Shown here: positions 46,501 to 59,748 of the stretch, in pieces | How the letters are laid out: each line of letters begins with the position of its first letter | Position numbering within the stretch: the stretch's first letter is position 1 | From: Monomorium pharaonis | Taxonomy: Eukaryota > Arthropoda > Insecta > Hymenoptera > Formicidae | Assembly: GCF_013373865.1 (NCBI RefSeq) | Contig: NC_050472.1 | Span: 5,699,276 to 5,763,275 of the forward strand | DNA length: 64,000 nt | Direction: 5' to 3' | Position numbers and translations under genes: made by a program | The notes under the pieces: generated by a model | Database searches by the model: none | The model's input: the letters and a program-made list of their open reading frames with translations, nothing else | What the model was told of the DNA's origin: nothing

Positions 46501-49500
46501 GATCCACCATATTCAGTCCAACAGATGTACGTAAAGATATAGATTCGCGATGTGTTGGATATAATTTTAAATATACTAAGAACCAATACACGGTAATATT
46601 TAAAATCTCGTAAAATATCCCGACAATTTATTCCTGCGAATCCTTCAATCTCTAATAATTCAAATTATCAACTGTTTCCTAAGTCTCGTAAAATAAAAAA
46701 TCACACGGAAATTGCACAAGTTTAATTTTTACCCTTTTGGAGTAACGTATCACTCTACGAGATTTGGAGAATGGATTAAGGAAAACTTCTTACATTTTTA
46801 TTCTAAAACAAAATTTTAAATCAACAGACTATTCTCATGGCATTCTATAATTTGGAGCGTCTGTGTGTAACATCCACTGCGTCTATTTCCGTTGATCGAT
46901 TGAACATTCACTCTCTCTCTGACTCGCCTTTAAAGTACTCTTCCGCCGATACGTCATCATAATGTCAGACATTCCTTCATTGTTTACGCGAGTGAACGTT
47001 AAGAAGTATCCGGCACCGTTTGATGCACGACGCATTGTGTACCATGATTCAGGATAGTAACGGGCAATAAGTCAGTTGGCATACTGTAGACATATTTTGA
47101 ATAATCACACGATACTTGCTGCGGAACGTTTGCGGAGTAGTCATTATAAGAAAATTTAAAAAGTAAAAATATTTAAAGCCTAATTATTGTCACGACTTAA
47201 AGCGCTGAACTAAACAAACTTATAATTGGTAATAGCAATTTGTAAATTAATATAAAATGCATGTAAAGACTTAGAAAAATCTTGTATATTTTGTAAAATT
47301 AAACTGACAATTTATAATTCCCTTTAAGATTGAATTTTTTCAACTCACAGCACATAACACACACGCAAAACACACGCAAGATGTTAATTTTTTTTCTAAT
47401 CTTACATTTTCTCCACGTAATGCCATGTGATGGGATTATTAAATTCTTGTGATATCAATTTTAATAACAGCATGAAATGGCAGAAGGGTGAGTTTTATTG
47501 TGCGTCCACGACCCCGGATGAAAGGAATTGTCACCCTAATTCGAGCAAGAGGACCCTCCGTGAACTAGAATATGTGCTCGGCGACGCGGCATTGTGACCA
47601 TTGTTAGTTTTGTTACGGCACTATTGTGAAACCGGTCATCCTCAGCGCTACTTTGCTTTATTTCAAGAAGCTCTTCAAGACTCTTCTTGCCGTTACAATA
47701 GAACCGTCTCTATTAGACGACGACTTTCTTCGACAAAAATTTTACGTATTTATGTAATATTAAAATATTAATATTTTCCTACTATTGCTTAAAAAAAGCT
47801 ACAATATCGGCATCAAAATTCACAAAAATCAAATTCGAGTATTTTTAATCCTAGAACGCTCATATTTTTTACAATTAATACTAATCTAAATAAAAATTTG
47901 CCTACATAATTATGAATTTTTTTACATTCTAAATATTTTCTTTTAGATTGTATTTCTACTTCATAAGTTCGTAAGGTGACAGAATAACCAAATTAAAACT
48001 ATTTTAATGTAAAAACGTGTTTAATACGTGTCATTAAATATTATTTTAAATTATTAAATAATTTTAATAACGGAAACTATACTAAAATTGTTAGCACCTG
48101 GGTGAAAATTTATCCCCAGCACTCCGGAATTAATACACGTAGCTCTGATTAGCTATTCAGAAGCCGCTTTTATTCGCGTATATTCTACGATGCGCTATAT
48201 GGAAAATGAAATTCTGCACTTTGGCGCGGCTAAAATTTACATGCCCGACCTTCTTGGCACGCGAAACTAAATTTTACGCAGCTGCGTGACATCTTGATTC
48301 GAGACGCGTCGTCTCGACTGTCGTGTCTCCTTATTTATCGCGAAGTGATCCGAGTATCCCGTCGAAAACACCCCAAATTCCCGGATTAATTTACGCATAA
48401 ATGCAACCGCGACGAAGCATCCATACCTCGCGCCGCCAATAAACATTTATGCGTGCGATAGACATAATTAAACCTGGCAATGTGTCCGATTCCCCGAAAA
48501 TGCATCTCTGTTTTTCATCGCCTCGTCTTGCAATTTCCCCTTTAACTTTTCCAGCTATACGTATGTTCAACATGATACGTGTTTACACTATTCCATACTG
48601 GAAGTATTTGCCAGAGCAAGTACAAATATTTAAATTCTGTTTATTAAAATTGTAATAAATTTAAAATAATATGTAATCACATTTTTTTACATTAACATAA
48701 TTTTAATCCGATTATTCCATCACCTTACAACTTGTTACGTAGAAATACAACATTAAAAAAAATCTTTTTAATATTAAAAAATTATTAATTACGTAAACGA
48801 ATTTTTGTAAAGTATTATAATATATTAAAAAATAATATTTTTCTTATGTTCTTATAGTCTCTCTCTCTCTCTATATCATCCTTCTCATAATTCTCTTCTA
48901 TTTCGTATGCAACTTTCTTCGCAGAAATTACATCGAACGAATAAAAGTGCTGCAAACTGTACGAGTCCCAATTCTCCCCTTACGTACTTTGATTACAGTT
49001 CGACGCGACGTTCACTTCCTGAGTTTCGTCAAGTTTAATGGCCGGCGTAATTAGCGGCGAAGCCGAGAGGAGAGCGACAGCTTTGAGCACCGGGCATGTC
49101 TTCCGCGAAAGCGCAACGAGTGCATTTCGCGATTGCGTGAGCGCATCGCGGCCCGTTGCACCTGTCGGCTATGCCACGGGCGCGTGGGCTGCTGCCATAC
49201 GGTGGACGGTGGTTATTTCGGGAGATCGCAGAGGCCCGCGTCGGTCGCAGGCGCAGCGGGCGAAACAGCCAAGCAGCGTCACACTGTCTGTAAGGCGCAC
49301 ACGTGCCACGACGCTAATGGCTCATTCAGGACGCGAGCGAGCAAATTGAAATCAAAGCGGCGGCGGCGGCGGACTTGGGCTAATTCGACGACCGTCGCGG
49401 AATTCGCGCGATTTTCCGCCCGACGGCGACGCGGCGCTTGCAAAGTTACGCGCGTCTCCCCGGCGCGCTGCTTTAGGAACGCTGTTACGCGGTCGATGCC

Positions 49501-50635
49501 ACTCGATGCCCGCGGCTTTTGATTATCGGCATGCGCGACGGTTATTCTTGGGTTATGCATCTCGGATCTCGTAAACATCGCCTTCTCTCTCGCCCGTGGT
49601 TCTCTTATCTCTCTTAGATACGTGATATTCGCATGACACTTTCTTATACCAAAAGCGTATCTCTTTGGTATCGGCGTAAAAAGGTTCGCGGGAAGATTAA
49701 GAGATGAGCTCCTCACACGAAATATGATACTCCCCGGCGTAACAATGTCGCCGTAATAAGATAGATAGCGAAATATACGAGGAAGTTAAATTGGATATTG
49801 ATTTTAGATTAGCTTATCGGATTTCAGGGAGTTTCCGAAGAACATAAAATCACGATACAAGTATCCCCCTCGCCCGGCTAATGAGAGTAAAAACTTTTCG
49901 TAACGCGTCCCGTCTTGTTAGAAATTAATCGGGGTTTATAAATACGTTCGCCCCTCGTTAAAGAATAGCCATCGGCGATGGAGTCTCGCGCAACCACCGC
50001 GAATCGAACCGTCGTCCACCCTCTCCGATAGATTCGCCTCCGCGGAATAGAGGGGAGGGGGGGGATCCACAGAAGACACGCGATGCATCTATATATCCTG
50101 GCGCGGGGGATACGTACGGGAACGTGACGTGACACCGGATCCGCCTCCGGTTGCTTGCCCGGTCCGAGGCAATTCAGCCGGCATCGCTCGGTTATTATCC
50201 CCCGAGTAACTTCTCTCGGGTGTGTTCCTCCCTTTCCTAGCCGCGGCGGCGTTTCCTCTTCCCTCTCCCCGTCTCGACAGGCGGACAAATCGTCTCTCTA
50301 TCTTTCTCTCTCTCTCTGTCGGAAATTCTCCCACGATTGCACACGGGAATAATGCGACGAGAGAACCGAGCGCACACGACGAGAGCGGCGTCTCCGCCGT
50401 TCGCGAGCCTCGACCACGTCGATGATTGCTGGTCCGGAGGGCTCGAAGTGCAACTATCGAGAGGACCGAGACGTATCCTGTTTGTCAAGTAACTATACGT
50501 CGTATCGAAGGGCGAAGCGTAAGGTACACAACGCGGAAGATAGGCGACCCTCGAGCACTCGACTGAAAAATAGGAAGAAGGGGATATGTAATTTTAAATC
50601 GAACCTTTTATCGACCTGTTCGAGCTGAGGTGAGA
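43557..50635. other. Long non-coding region
   Basis: Mostly AT-rich (44000-44560, 46550-47500, 47700-48120, 48600-48900). A CpG-rich block lies at 48960-49520 with (GCG)n at about 49357-49374, and another at 49960-50430. A 67-codon frame at 43843-44046 lacks a splice context. No gene can be supported across this 7 kb. Confidence 0.5.
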
Positions 50636-50847
50636 AGAAAAGAAGAATTTCTCTTAGAATTTAGTGAGACAACATAACCTTCGAAGAATTTTATTAAAAT
50701 TGTAGTGAAATTCTTCGAGGGCCATGCAGAGAAAACTTCATCTAAGAATTTACTCTCAAAATCACGGACTAGTATAAAATTCTTCGAAGATCATGTTAGT
50801 CCACCTTTGATTTTCAGAGTAAATTCCAAGGCAAAATTCTCTCTGTA
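50636..50847. mobile_element. Decayed CACGGAGAG-family MITE, possibly two nested copies
   Basis: An inner unit from about 50717 (GCAGAGAAAACTTCATCTAA) to 50847 (complement TACAGAGAGAATTTTGCCTT) keeps the family's AATTTACTCTCAAAATCA arm. A similar arm, AGAATTTCTCTTAGAATTTA, opens the region at about 50644. An inner palindrome of TTCGAAGAATTTTAT words joins them. Confidence 0.55.
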
Positions 50848-53800
50848 AATAAATCGTTGAGATTTAAAGTTTTGATAGTATTAAAAATAATTATTGTCTA
50901 CAAATATGGATAATTTGCATCACATTTCTTACTCCTAAAAAAAGTGTATAGAACAAACGTGTGACTCGACTATTGTTTCCTTTCTACACCCTTTAATGAT
51001 TTTACTTGCGATTCGTCGTGGCTATGGAAGCCTCGACGCGGACGACGAGCTACTGCTCGCGCGAGTTCCCTCGTCCGAATATTGCCATCGTAATTCTAGC
51101 AAATCGCGTCCGATTTCCTAAATCACGCGATTTTCATGGGCAAGCCGATCTCTCACGATCTCCGGATTCTCACGCGGGCGATATTAATCTGACGATTTAT
51201 AGAGGACGACGGCACCGAAAGGGAACAAAATTCACGATCTCCCCCTCCCCCGCCTCCTTTCTGCCGCGCCGTATGTCTCCTAATAAAGTTTCGTCCCACT
51301 TTATTGCGAGGTTATTGAATATGTCGTCCATTCCTCATTGTGATTTATACTTCCTGCCTCTACCTGACGCCGCTCACCGCGGGCCGGCGATCCTCTCCAA
51401 CGACTGTCGTGTAAATAATTATGACGGTATAAAAGTTTCCGGGCGACCGTCAACGTCCCGCTAAGCCGCGTATCTGTACGGTAGGGGAAAAAAGCCGATG
51501 ACGAAACTCGGCATGGACTTTCTTTTTCAAAGGGACATAAAAAGAAAAAGGAATGAGCCTTAGACGCTTTTGTTACTCCGCTGCGTCTAAAAGCTGCATG
51601 TAAAGGGCAATAAGAGTCTTGTTCTCATTTTTACGTTCCACTTTAGATATTGTATCTCGCTTCCACTTTTCCCCTATGAAACGAATCTTGTAAAAAAATA
51701 CAGATGTATATAATGTGTAAATGTTATGTAAATGCCGCGGTGTATTGAGGCTCGTGGGTCCGTGGCTTTGCTAAGCCGAAATGCGGATCAGTCATCCCGG
51801 CGGTAACTCAAACGGTAGCTTAATGCGCTAGGTACATCTCTTAGGAGGAGGATAAACCGATAGTTGAAAATGAATTATGAGAAAGCCATAACCCCGCTGG
51901 TATCGCGACATGATTTATGGAGAAGAGAATCTAAATTTCCCGTGATTTCTGTCCAACTACGGACACTTCGTCTTCATCCTAGAATTCCTGGGTAAATTTG
52001 GATTTTGACGAAGTAATCGGCAGAATCTATCTTATATATTTCAGAAAAATTTATGTTCTTCCTTTTGCGATATTTTTGCTCTCGTAATTAATTTTCGAGA
52101 TTCATGAAAAGTCTATTTGTATGAAAGAATTAATTGTAATATAGTGAGATTATTTATATTTCTCGCACGCGCGGACAATAAGTGAGATTTCGAAACAAAC
52201 TTTTCCCATCGCAAACATCACTTTTTCCTTGTTAGATACGCTCCTTATCCGAAAGAATCATGATGTAGTGTGCATTTTTTAAAATTATTTCTCAATAATA
52301 CAAACACAATAGCCGAGCCAATTTATACTTAATAGTCAATGACTTTAGCGTTTGCTAAATTAGCTTTCTAACGTTAACGGGTTACGAAAAACAGACGATA
52401 AAACGGAATTGTTCGCGGTGAACCTTATTGCGAATCGTATTAATTAAACGAACGCCGTTCGGGATACTTTTATATTGAGAAAAGAGAGAGTCGATTATTC
52501 AAAAGGCGACGACATGAATATGCACCACGTTTCTCAACCACGCATCTCGCGTGCTTAATAACCTTGAATTTTTAAGTGCGAAGGAAAGTACATGCATTAT
52601 GCATTCTTTTTTAGCGCATAGGGGACTAAATTCGCAGCTTGAATATTCTTTTCACGCTGTTTCTCGCAATGACGCTTGCTGCGCGCGCTAAATCATAAAC
52701 ATTCTTTTTTTTTTAATTCTCAAACAATCGAACATCTTTGCAAATGTGCGAATATACAATTCTTAAATATAATCGAAGAGAAGCAAGGATTTATTAGAAG
52801 CCTGTGTTATTTCTTTTCTTTTGAATCTTGCTGCCGCATCCGCGAAGCGGATGTATTTTCTGCATTACATATACCGCCCGATTAATTAGCCTGCTCGTGA
52901 AGCGTTCGCTTCAACGATTGTTATCGCACTTCTTTCGTTACCATTGTTCTGTCTCGTCGGATTTAAGTTGAAACGCCGCGCCCTCCTCCCCTCTAGATGC
53001 GGATAGGGGAATCCGGGCTCCGTGCGATGCCTGCTGGATACTGGAATTACGACTACCGGTTTTCCTTTGGAAGTGAGCACCGGAGAGAGACTCGAGGCAC
53101 CCGCCGCGGTATTTCTTCCACGAAACTTATTACGAAACATTCGCGGAAAATCTTGACCCGTTACGTTCGGGCGGACGTTCACCCTTCCGCTCTACCGAGA
53201 CTCGCTTGCGGATTACGCTCGCGTATAAATAATTTATTTGTGTCGCTATTACATACACCACAAATTACTGTCCGCGACGAAAGTACAAGGCGATTCGCGT
53301 AATCGACGTTATGCGATCGCGCTGTGTGGAAAAAAAAACCCCCCGTGCGGCTTATGCAACTTGAACCTTTCCTACGCGAAAAGACGTTACGCGACATTTC
53401 TACGCGAAGGAACGTTGATTCGATCTTATAAGAGGGAACTTGATTTTAAACTTGTATTTAAATACAAGTGAGATAGAAGTGTATATTGTTGCCTGCGTGA
53501 GTTTTTCGTACAAGAAAAACACGTACATTCGAAAGGTATAGAAGCAATCAGGCACAGAATTTTTACGTCTTAAGATTACTTGTCAGGGTGGCAAACGGGT
53601 CTGATTAAAGATGATTAATCTCGATGGTAATCTGCAGATTACTTCGGAACGTCGAGTCGTCCGTTTTATTCCCGTCTAAACTTTCGCTTTCACGTCGCGA
53701 AGTATCACTTCTTACATTATGCAAATTTTCACGGATAAACGAACCATATCTTACACTTACATGGTAACAGAAAGAGCAATGAATAATAAGACAAGTACTG

Positions 53801-54000
53801 CAAAGGCGACATCAAGAATTTAAAATTATTGGAAGCATAGAAAATAAGAAATAAAATTTCAACATTAACTCAATCAAATAAATCATCAATTTGCATTTTA
53901 ATTAATGATTCTTGTTCTCATTAGTACATTAACGTTAACAGTTAAAAAAAATAGTAGCAGTATATAAAATGCAGCAGGATAATCTGTAAATATCTGATTC
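50848..54000. other. Non-coding region
   Basis: A 152-codon plus frame at 51006-51464 is in CpG-rich DNA and has no domain. AT-rich stretches lie at 52010-52360 and 53800-54000, and CpG-rich at 52970-53300. A small perfect hairpin, GCATCCGCGAAGCGGATG, is near 52836-52853. Confidence 0.5.
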
Positions 54001-54247
54001 ACGCTAAAAAATTTAATAATAATAATTAAATTTCGGCGAAGTAATTTCAATTAAATGCTCGATTAATACATTTGCTCGATCAAATATTTAGTAATTCTAT
54101 TAATAATAATCAATCGATTACTAAATGATTATACCAAACGAAATATTTGATTACATAAACGGAACATTAAATGAAAAACTATTTCATCAAGGCACTCGAC
54201 AACTACTCAGATTTGATTATTATTACCATGCAACTTTTTTCGTAGGT
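54001..54247. mobile_element. Palindromic MITE, TTTGGTAATAATAAT family, copy 2
   Basis: ACGCTAAAAAATTTAATAAT at the left pairs with the complement of ATTATTACCATGCAACTTTT at the right. Inner arms TTTCAATTAAATG and ATCGATTACTAAATGATTAT match words in the copy at 13988 (GAATCGATTACTGAATGGTT). Confidence 0.62.
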
Positions 54248-57200
54248 GCGAAGCTCTCTCGTTTCTAAAACCTTCCGATCGTAGCCGACGGTTTCGAACG
54301 TCGATTTTCTATCGCGTTGCGGTCGCGTGCGATAATTGGGACGGTCGCGATACCGGGGGCACAGTTTTTACGGTATTTTATCGGCCGGGTGAATTTACGG
54401 TTCGGGACTAGGCCGGGACTAGGCGTTCCCGGGAGGATACAACGGCAGAGCCATGCTATCTCAATCCCTCATCTACGGCGAGCCGAGAGAGCCCCAGCCG
54501 GGCGGGCGCGCCGCGCGAGATATCTCCCTCGTTGTCTACAACTTTTCGACCTGTCCCTCTTTTAGTAAAACTGGTTCCGGACTTTGTTCCCTAATAGGAT
54601 TAGCGGGATTAGCATCTGATCTTGCATCGCCAACGTGTACACCTCTCTCTTTCTCGCCGCGAGATACGCATAAACGTGCGTGTGTCTCTGCTCGTTAATG
54701 CAATACGCGCCGATTCGAACGCCGGATTAATTCGAGGAGAGCGATTTGTTCCGCACTCACGTATGAGTGAGACACCCCCGCGAATCCTATCCCTCTTCAA
54801 TCATCCGACCGGATATCGTTACGCAAGCGGGTTTATCAGAAAAAATTCCCCCGCGACCGTCCGACACGCGTGTCTCAGGGATATTCGTTACCGGGGACTT
54901 TTCTAGGAAAAATGTTTATTACGAAAGGAACATCTCTCTTCGAGATTAAGATTCTTATTTCTCTTATCTTGCTCGGTAAAAATTAATTTGAGTCCTTTCT
55001 ATGTGCCATAATATTTCATATCTCTCGATGATTAAATTCCACCGAATAAAGTTCTATATTGGAACAAAACTTCGTTCAAATTTCTTAAAATAATTCCTTG
55101 AGATAATTTTACCCCGCGTTTTCTCTCCCTCTTATGTGTGCGTACTCGTACATTTCTTAATTCTCTTCCCTTATTTATCTTCGTACTTTTAACGCTTAAT
55201 TTTCCCAGAAACTCTTATGATCCGTCTCAATCCGGAATTTCTTTCACCCAAGCAAAAATGCTTACTCTTTCCTCGCGTTGTGAACATCTAATGACGCGAC
55301 ACGTTTATCACGTGATCAAAGGTGAGCAAGTGGAATACGATACGAACACGATTATCGTCCCTCTTTTCTGTAAGCAGATGAAACGGGAGACGCAACGAGA
55401 GTAGCTGACACGGGGGAATCAACGGTCGTTTTCGACGAGGCGTAAAGAAATTCGAATAAATTCGTCCGATACAATCGCATCTTCCTGCCCGACTTTCTGG
55501 CGGCTTTGTATACGCTGACCGCGGCGACTCTCTCTATTATCGTATTTTTTCCGCTCCGGGAAAGACTACGAGGAGGAATTCACTATATATACTCTTTGCG
55601 ACAAAGCGCGGGATAAAGATCGCTGGGATCTATACCCTAGATCACGTCGCCTCCGTAATTCTCTTGATTATGCAAGTCAGGGACTTTTATCAAGAAAAAT
55701 CAAAATAGTAACTCTCAAAATAGTAAAAAAGATATTATATTTGATGAATCATTAAGTCTGTTCTCATTTACATATGCTACTCCAAGACAACAAATATGTA
55801 TTGTAACATTTATATCATCGTAAAAAGCAATATGATGACAACAACACTTTTAATTTTCACTCATTACGTAAATATAATTTAATATATGATTAATTTAAAA
55901 TAATTATCTTTTGTTGGATCAATATCCATTTGAGGGTTTTACTATTTTCCAGAGTTTTCGATGATAAAATTCTCAAGTACATATACCTAAACCTAAGATC
56001 CGAGGTAGCAGAAGATAGAGAGATCAACGGTGATGGTTGAGATAAAATCCTCAAGCCATTTCGTCAGATCTGGTTTCGTGACTCGTTTTTGTAAAGAAAT
56101 TTCCGTCTTTGTGTCATAACGCAAGTGTCCACCTCTCCTCACGGATTTCAGAAATACTTCTGTTCCGATAAATTACGTTCGCTCCTCTTACGTTGTCCCA
56201 TTATTCGCATAAATTGAGTGATAAATGCATGACGGATCACCTACATGACGCAAGACGAATTAAGGACACAATTTTTCCGCATATTAGTCGTTTCCGTCGA
56301 TGAAAGTAGCGAACGACACCGTGGTTAGAGGCACGCCTATCTCTTCCACCCTTGACTTGTCCTTTATTTTAAGATGAAAAAAACTTAAGGAACTTTTTCT
56401 TTTCACTTTAAAGATACCATCATTAAAAAAGTTAAGTTAAGTTATACGATATAAACTGAGTTATATTGCTCGAGTACAGTTAATTTTATTAAATTGTATT
56501 TTATTACCATAGTTTATTAAAGATTTATTATTAAATTTTATTTTATATCAATTTTGAAGAGAGAATCTTTTACACGGTATCAAAACAATATTATAACCCA
56601 TTGTAATTATATGTAAAACTATACGTCTACATATCGATGTTAACGTATCAAGTTATATATACATTTTACAATTAATTTCTCTAATAAAAAAAGAATAATA
56701 TTAAATTAAATAAAAAGCGTTGACCTTTTAAACGTTAAAATCATGAGACACCCCGCGTATCAGGTGATGCAGCGAGTATTACGCGATTACATGTGCAGCA
56801 CTGCAGGCAATCTTGCTCGACGATCGGTCATAAATGATATTTGCATTAACAGCGGCGAACGTTGCATCTGAGGAAGATCCGCTGACACTCTTGGTTAAAT
56901 CTTCGCGAGGACACTACAAATCCCTTCTCATCGTTTAGAACGTACTCGCTAGATTTATCATACGCCATTTAAGCGACTCGTTGCTCATTCTTACCGAATG
57001 CATCTCTTCCTACGGAGCGCATCTCGCGATATGGTACAGGTATGTTCACCGCGGAAACCGATTCGTCATTGATTTATTGCAATATGGAAATATGCAAATG
57101 TCTGAATTATGACGCGAATTTCTTTTTACAAGTCTGATATACAGAAGTAAATAGCACTGCTCCGAGATTGAATTGATTGGCAAATACTTTCGCAATAAAT

Positions 57201-57797
57201 TGAACGCGATAGGACGAAGGTAAACATTCGCGGGATAAAAATTAAATTGAACGTAATATTGATATGATCGTCGATATAGGAATCTTTTTCTCGGGCGAGA
57301 AAATGAAAGCGGACGATCCCTGACATCTCTACGTTAAGGAGGCAATAAAAGTACGAATAACGTTGCACCTACATAAAACAACTTTCGAAATGACTGCGTG
57401 CGTACCTTTTCCCCCGCGTATCTCACGAAAAACCTCCGAGCTGCTGCGCACACCGTGCTATTCATCGGGCAATAAAACGCGCTCGTGTGTTAAAGCGTGT
57501 CTCACCAACCAGCGCGATGCTTTATGCGCCCGTTACGACAATGGACGATATTATCTCCCGATATCGAACGCGGGTTGGGAGACCGAGAAGGAGAGAGAAA
57601 TCTGAGGAGAGGAGGGAATCGGTGGATTTCGTAAGAGGGTACACCCCGCGTGAAGTATGGCCTTACGAGAGGTTTGCGAGGTGAGGCGGACACGGGGAAT
57701 CTCCCCTCGGGTGCCACAGCCACGTCAGGCACATGGCACGCGTGTGGTCCTCAGCGAGTGCTGACCCCGGCTTTGAACCACGTCTGAACGCGGAGAG
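54248..57797. other. Non-coding region
   Basis: A CpG-rich block lies at 54250-54920, then AT-rich DNA to about 57100. Near 55709-55730 and 55936-55955 a weak inverted pair (ACTCTCAAAATAGTAAAA and its near-complement) may be another decayed MITE of about 245 bp. No exon supported. Confidence 0.45.
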
Positions 57798-57826
57798 AAA
57801 GAGAGAGAGAGAGAGATAGAGAGAGG
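57798..57826. repeat. GA-rich microsatellite
   Basis: A (GA)n run with an ATAGAG interruption, just upstream of a TATATAAG string at 57834. Confidence 0.85.
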
Positions 57827-59553
57827 AGGCCGGTATATAAGGATTCTGATGTATGACCGAGCGCGAGCGTTACTCCTACTACTTCGGATGCATACTCCGG
57901 TTGCATCCGCGATGCACCCTTTACGTCGCTGTTTCTTTACGAACGCGCGCGGCCCCGGGATCCCGAAAATATTTACGTCTTCGCCGGAGACGGGCGGAGG
58001 GCGAATGAGAAACGGCCGTCGTCCATCGACGTCCGCGCGCGCGCGGGACACGAAAAAATTTATAAGAGACGCTCGTAAGATTTACAAACGGGATCTCACC
58101 GGTCGTAAAATGTGATCCGGAAAAATACAGTTTGTCTAACGGGGCGGGAAAGGGTGGAGGGGGGACGGAATTAAAGCGGAAGTAGTGCCGAGGCCCCTTC
58201 CCCCCCCCTCGAAACGCTTCGAGTTGGATCTCCGTGAAGCTTTTTTATCCTTCTTTCTGGGAAAATGTTGAGCGGATACACATTACAGCCTCGCTCGTAA
58301 CAAAGAGAACAATGAAATAATGATAGCTTCCTGCTATCGCGTGCTCAATTTTAGCTATAATTTTATAGGTTAAAAAGGTCTGCTTTAAACGGCGCGGCAA
58401 TTCTAAGCTCTCTTTCTACCCCGATATTTACACTAAATTTGAATTTAATCCTTCAAGATAAATCGCGCTCTTACCAAGTAAGCAAAAATGGAGCAAAAAT
58501 CTACTTGTACCAATATTTAACGATAATTTTTATTTAATACCTCGAAATGGTTATCGAAGTTTTCTTACCAAATCCGTACCGATATTTTATTCCAGTTCGG
58601 AACAAAAGAAAAACAATTTTTTTCAACGAGGAACACCACACGCTAACGGAGGTCCCGGTGCAGCAGCGTTCGCTGCGGCGCGCGCTGACCTACCCGGCTA
58701 GCTATGCGCTCTCCGTGTGTGTTTTCGCTTTCGCTCGCTCGCAATCAGCGGCCAGCTATCGCGTATCCGACGATATGACATTCGAGAAAGCGCTTCTGAA
58801 TCACGTTCGCGTGGCGCAAACAATTCGAGGAAGCGTCGGCAGCACGCCCGTGTACCGCGGGATCGTCCTATCGGCAGCCGCGGTCTCTCCCGCGCGAAAT
58901 CCAGCAGGTAGTGCATACACACATGCACACGTGCCTCGGTTTCCTTGACCATGGTTCTCGGTGGCTCCGCCGCGAACCAACAGGATCTTGGTCCCCTCTC
59001 TCGCTATCTCTCTCTCTCTCTCTCCCTGCAGACTCGTTTCCTGATCGTCGAGATAGTGTTACGCCATCGTAACACGGCCGGTTGATATCTGATGGCTCGT
59101 CGCGGTGCCCTGTGGCGAATTTTTATCCGGCGCGGCTTTCGTGGCTGCTGCTATTTCTTAAACCCCGCCAGTTTCCGACTGGCGCTTCGCCGCTGATGCT
59201 AATTTGACAAGCCTTGCTCGGTTGTAGAAATAACTTATGATCCTATCCGAGTTTGATAAATGAGATCACTGATGCTGAGGATTGATGCTGTGTATATAAA
59301 TATAGCGATAAAGAAGATTAGCGACGTCCGCTTGCTGATTGAACCTGATACACAGGATATACTCTTTAATCTTCGAGATAACTTTCATAGCTGAGAAGAT
59401 ATTTTGTATGTGGTTCCAATGTAGTCAACAGTATTTTCGACTGATTCCCATTCCGTAACATATTGATCAATAAAAATCTACTTGCATGTGAGTAGAATAC
59501 GAGATTTTGTTATTTTATCGCGTCGCAAAAATTCACTTGTCAACTGTAGCCGT
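57827..59553. other. CpG-rich non-coding block
   Basis: TATATAAGG at 57834-57842 resembles a TATA box, but I found no initiator or first exon downstream. Frames are open on both strands at 57850-58110 and 58550-58950. (TC)n lies at about 59006-59023. Confidence 0.4.
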
Positions 59554-59748
59554 TACTCTCTAAATCGTAATCAGTGAATATTCACTGTCTATCGGTAATT
59601 TTCACTTCAGACTTAGTGTATAGTCACTGAAAGATCAGTGTATTTATTTCACTGATTGATAATCAGTAAATAATTATAAGTATATCACTCAAGTTAGTGT
59701 ATTTCCATTGATTTTGTTGAGTTTTCACCGATTGTGATTTAGAGAGTA
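59554..59748 (+). mobile_element. MITE, CTCTCTAAAT family, copy 4 (best preserved)
   Basis: The left end TACTCTCTAAATCGTAATCA and the right end, read inverted, TACTCTCTAAATCACAATCG differ at three positions, with TA at both edges. The interior is a chain of ATCAGTGA/TCACTGAT words and shares CACTGAAAGATCAGTGTATT with the copy at 21045. The TA duplication and terminal repeats are consistent with a Tc1/mariner-related non-autonomous element. There is no coding frame. Confidence 0.88.

Noticed and set aside
57834..57842. TATATAAGG as a TATA box
   Set aside because: No initiator or first exon follows, and it is next to a microsatellite. Recorded only as a resemblance.
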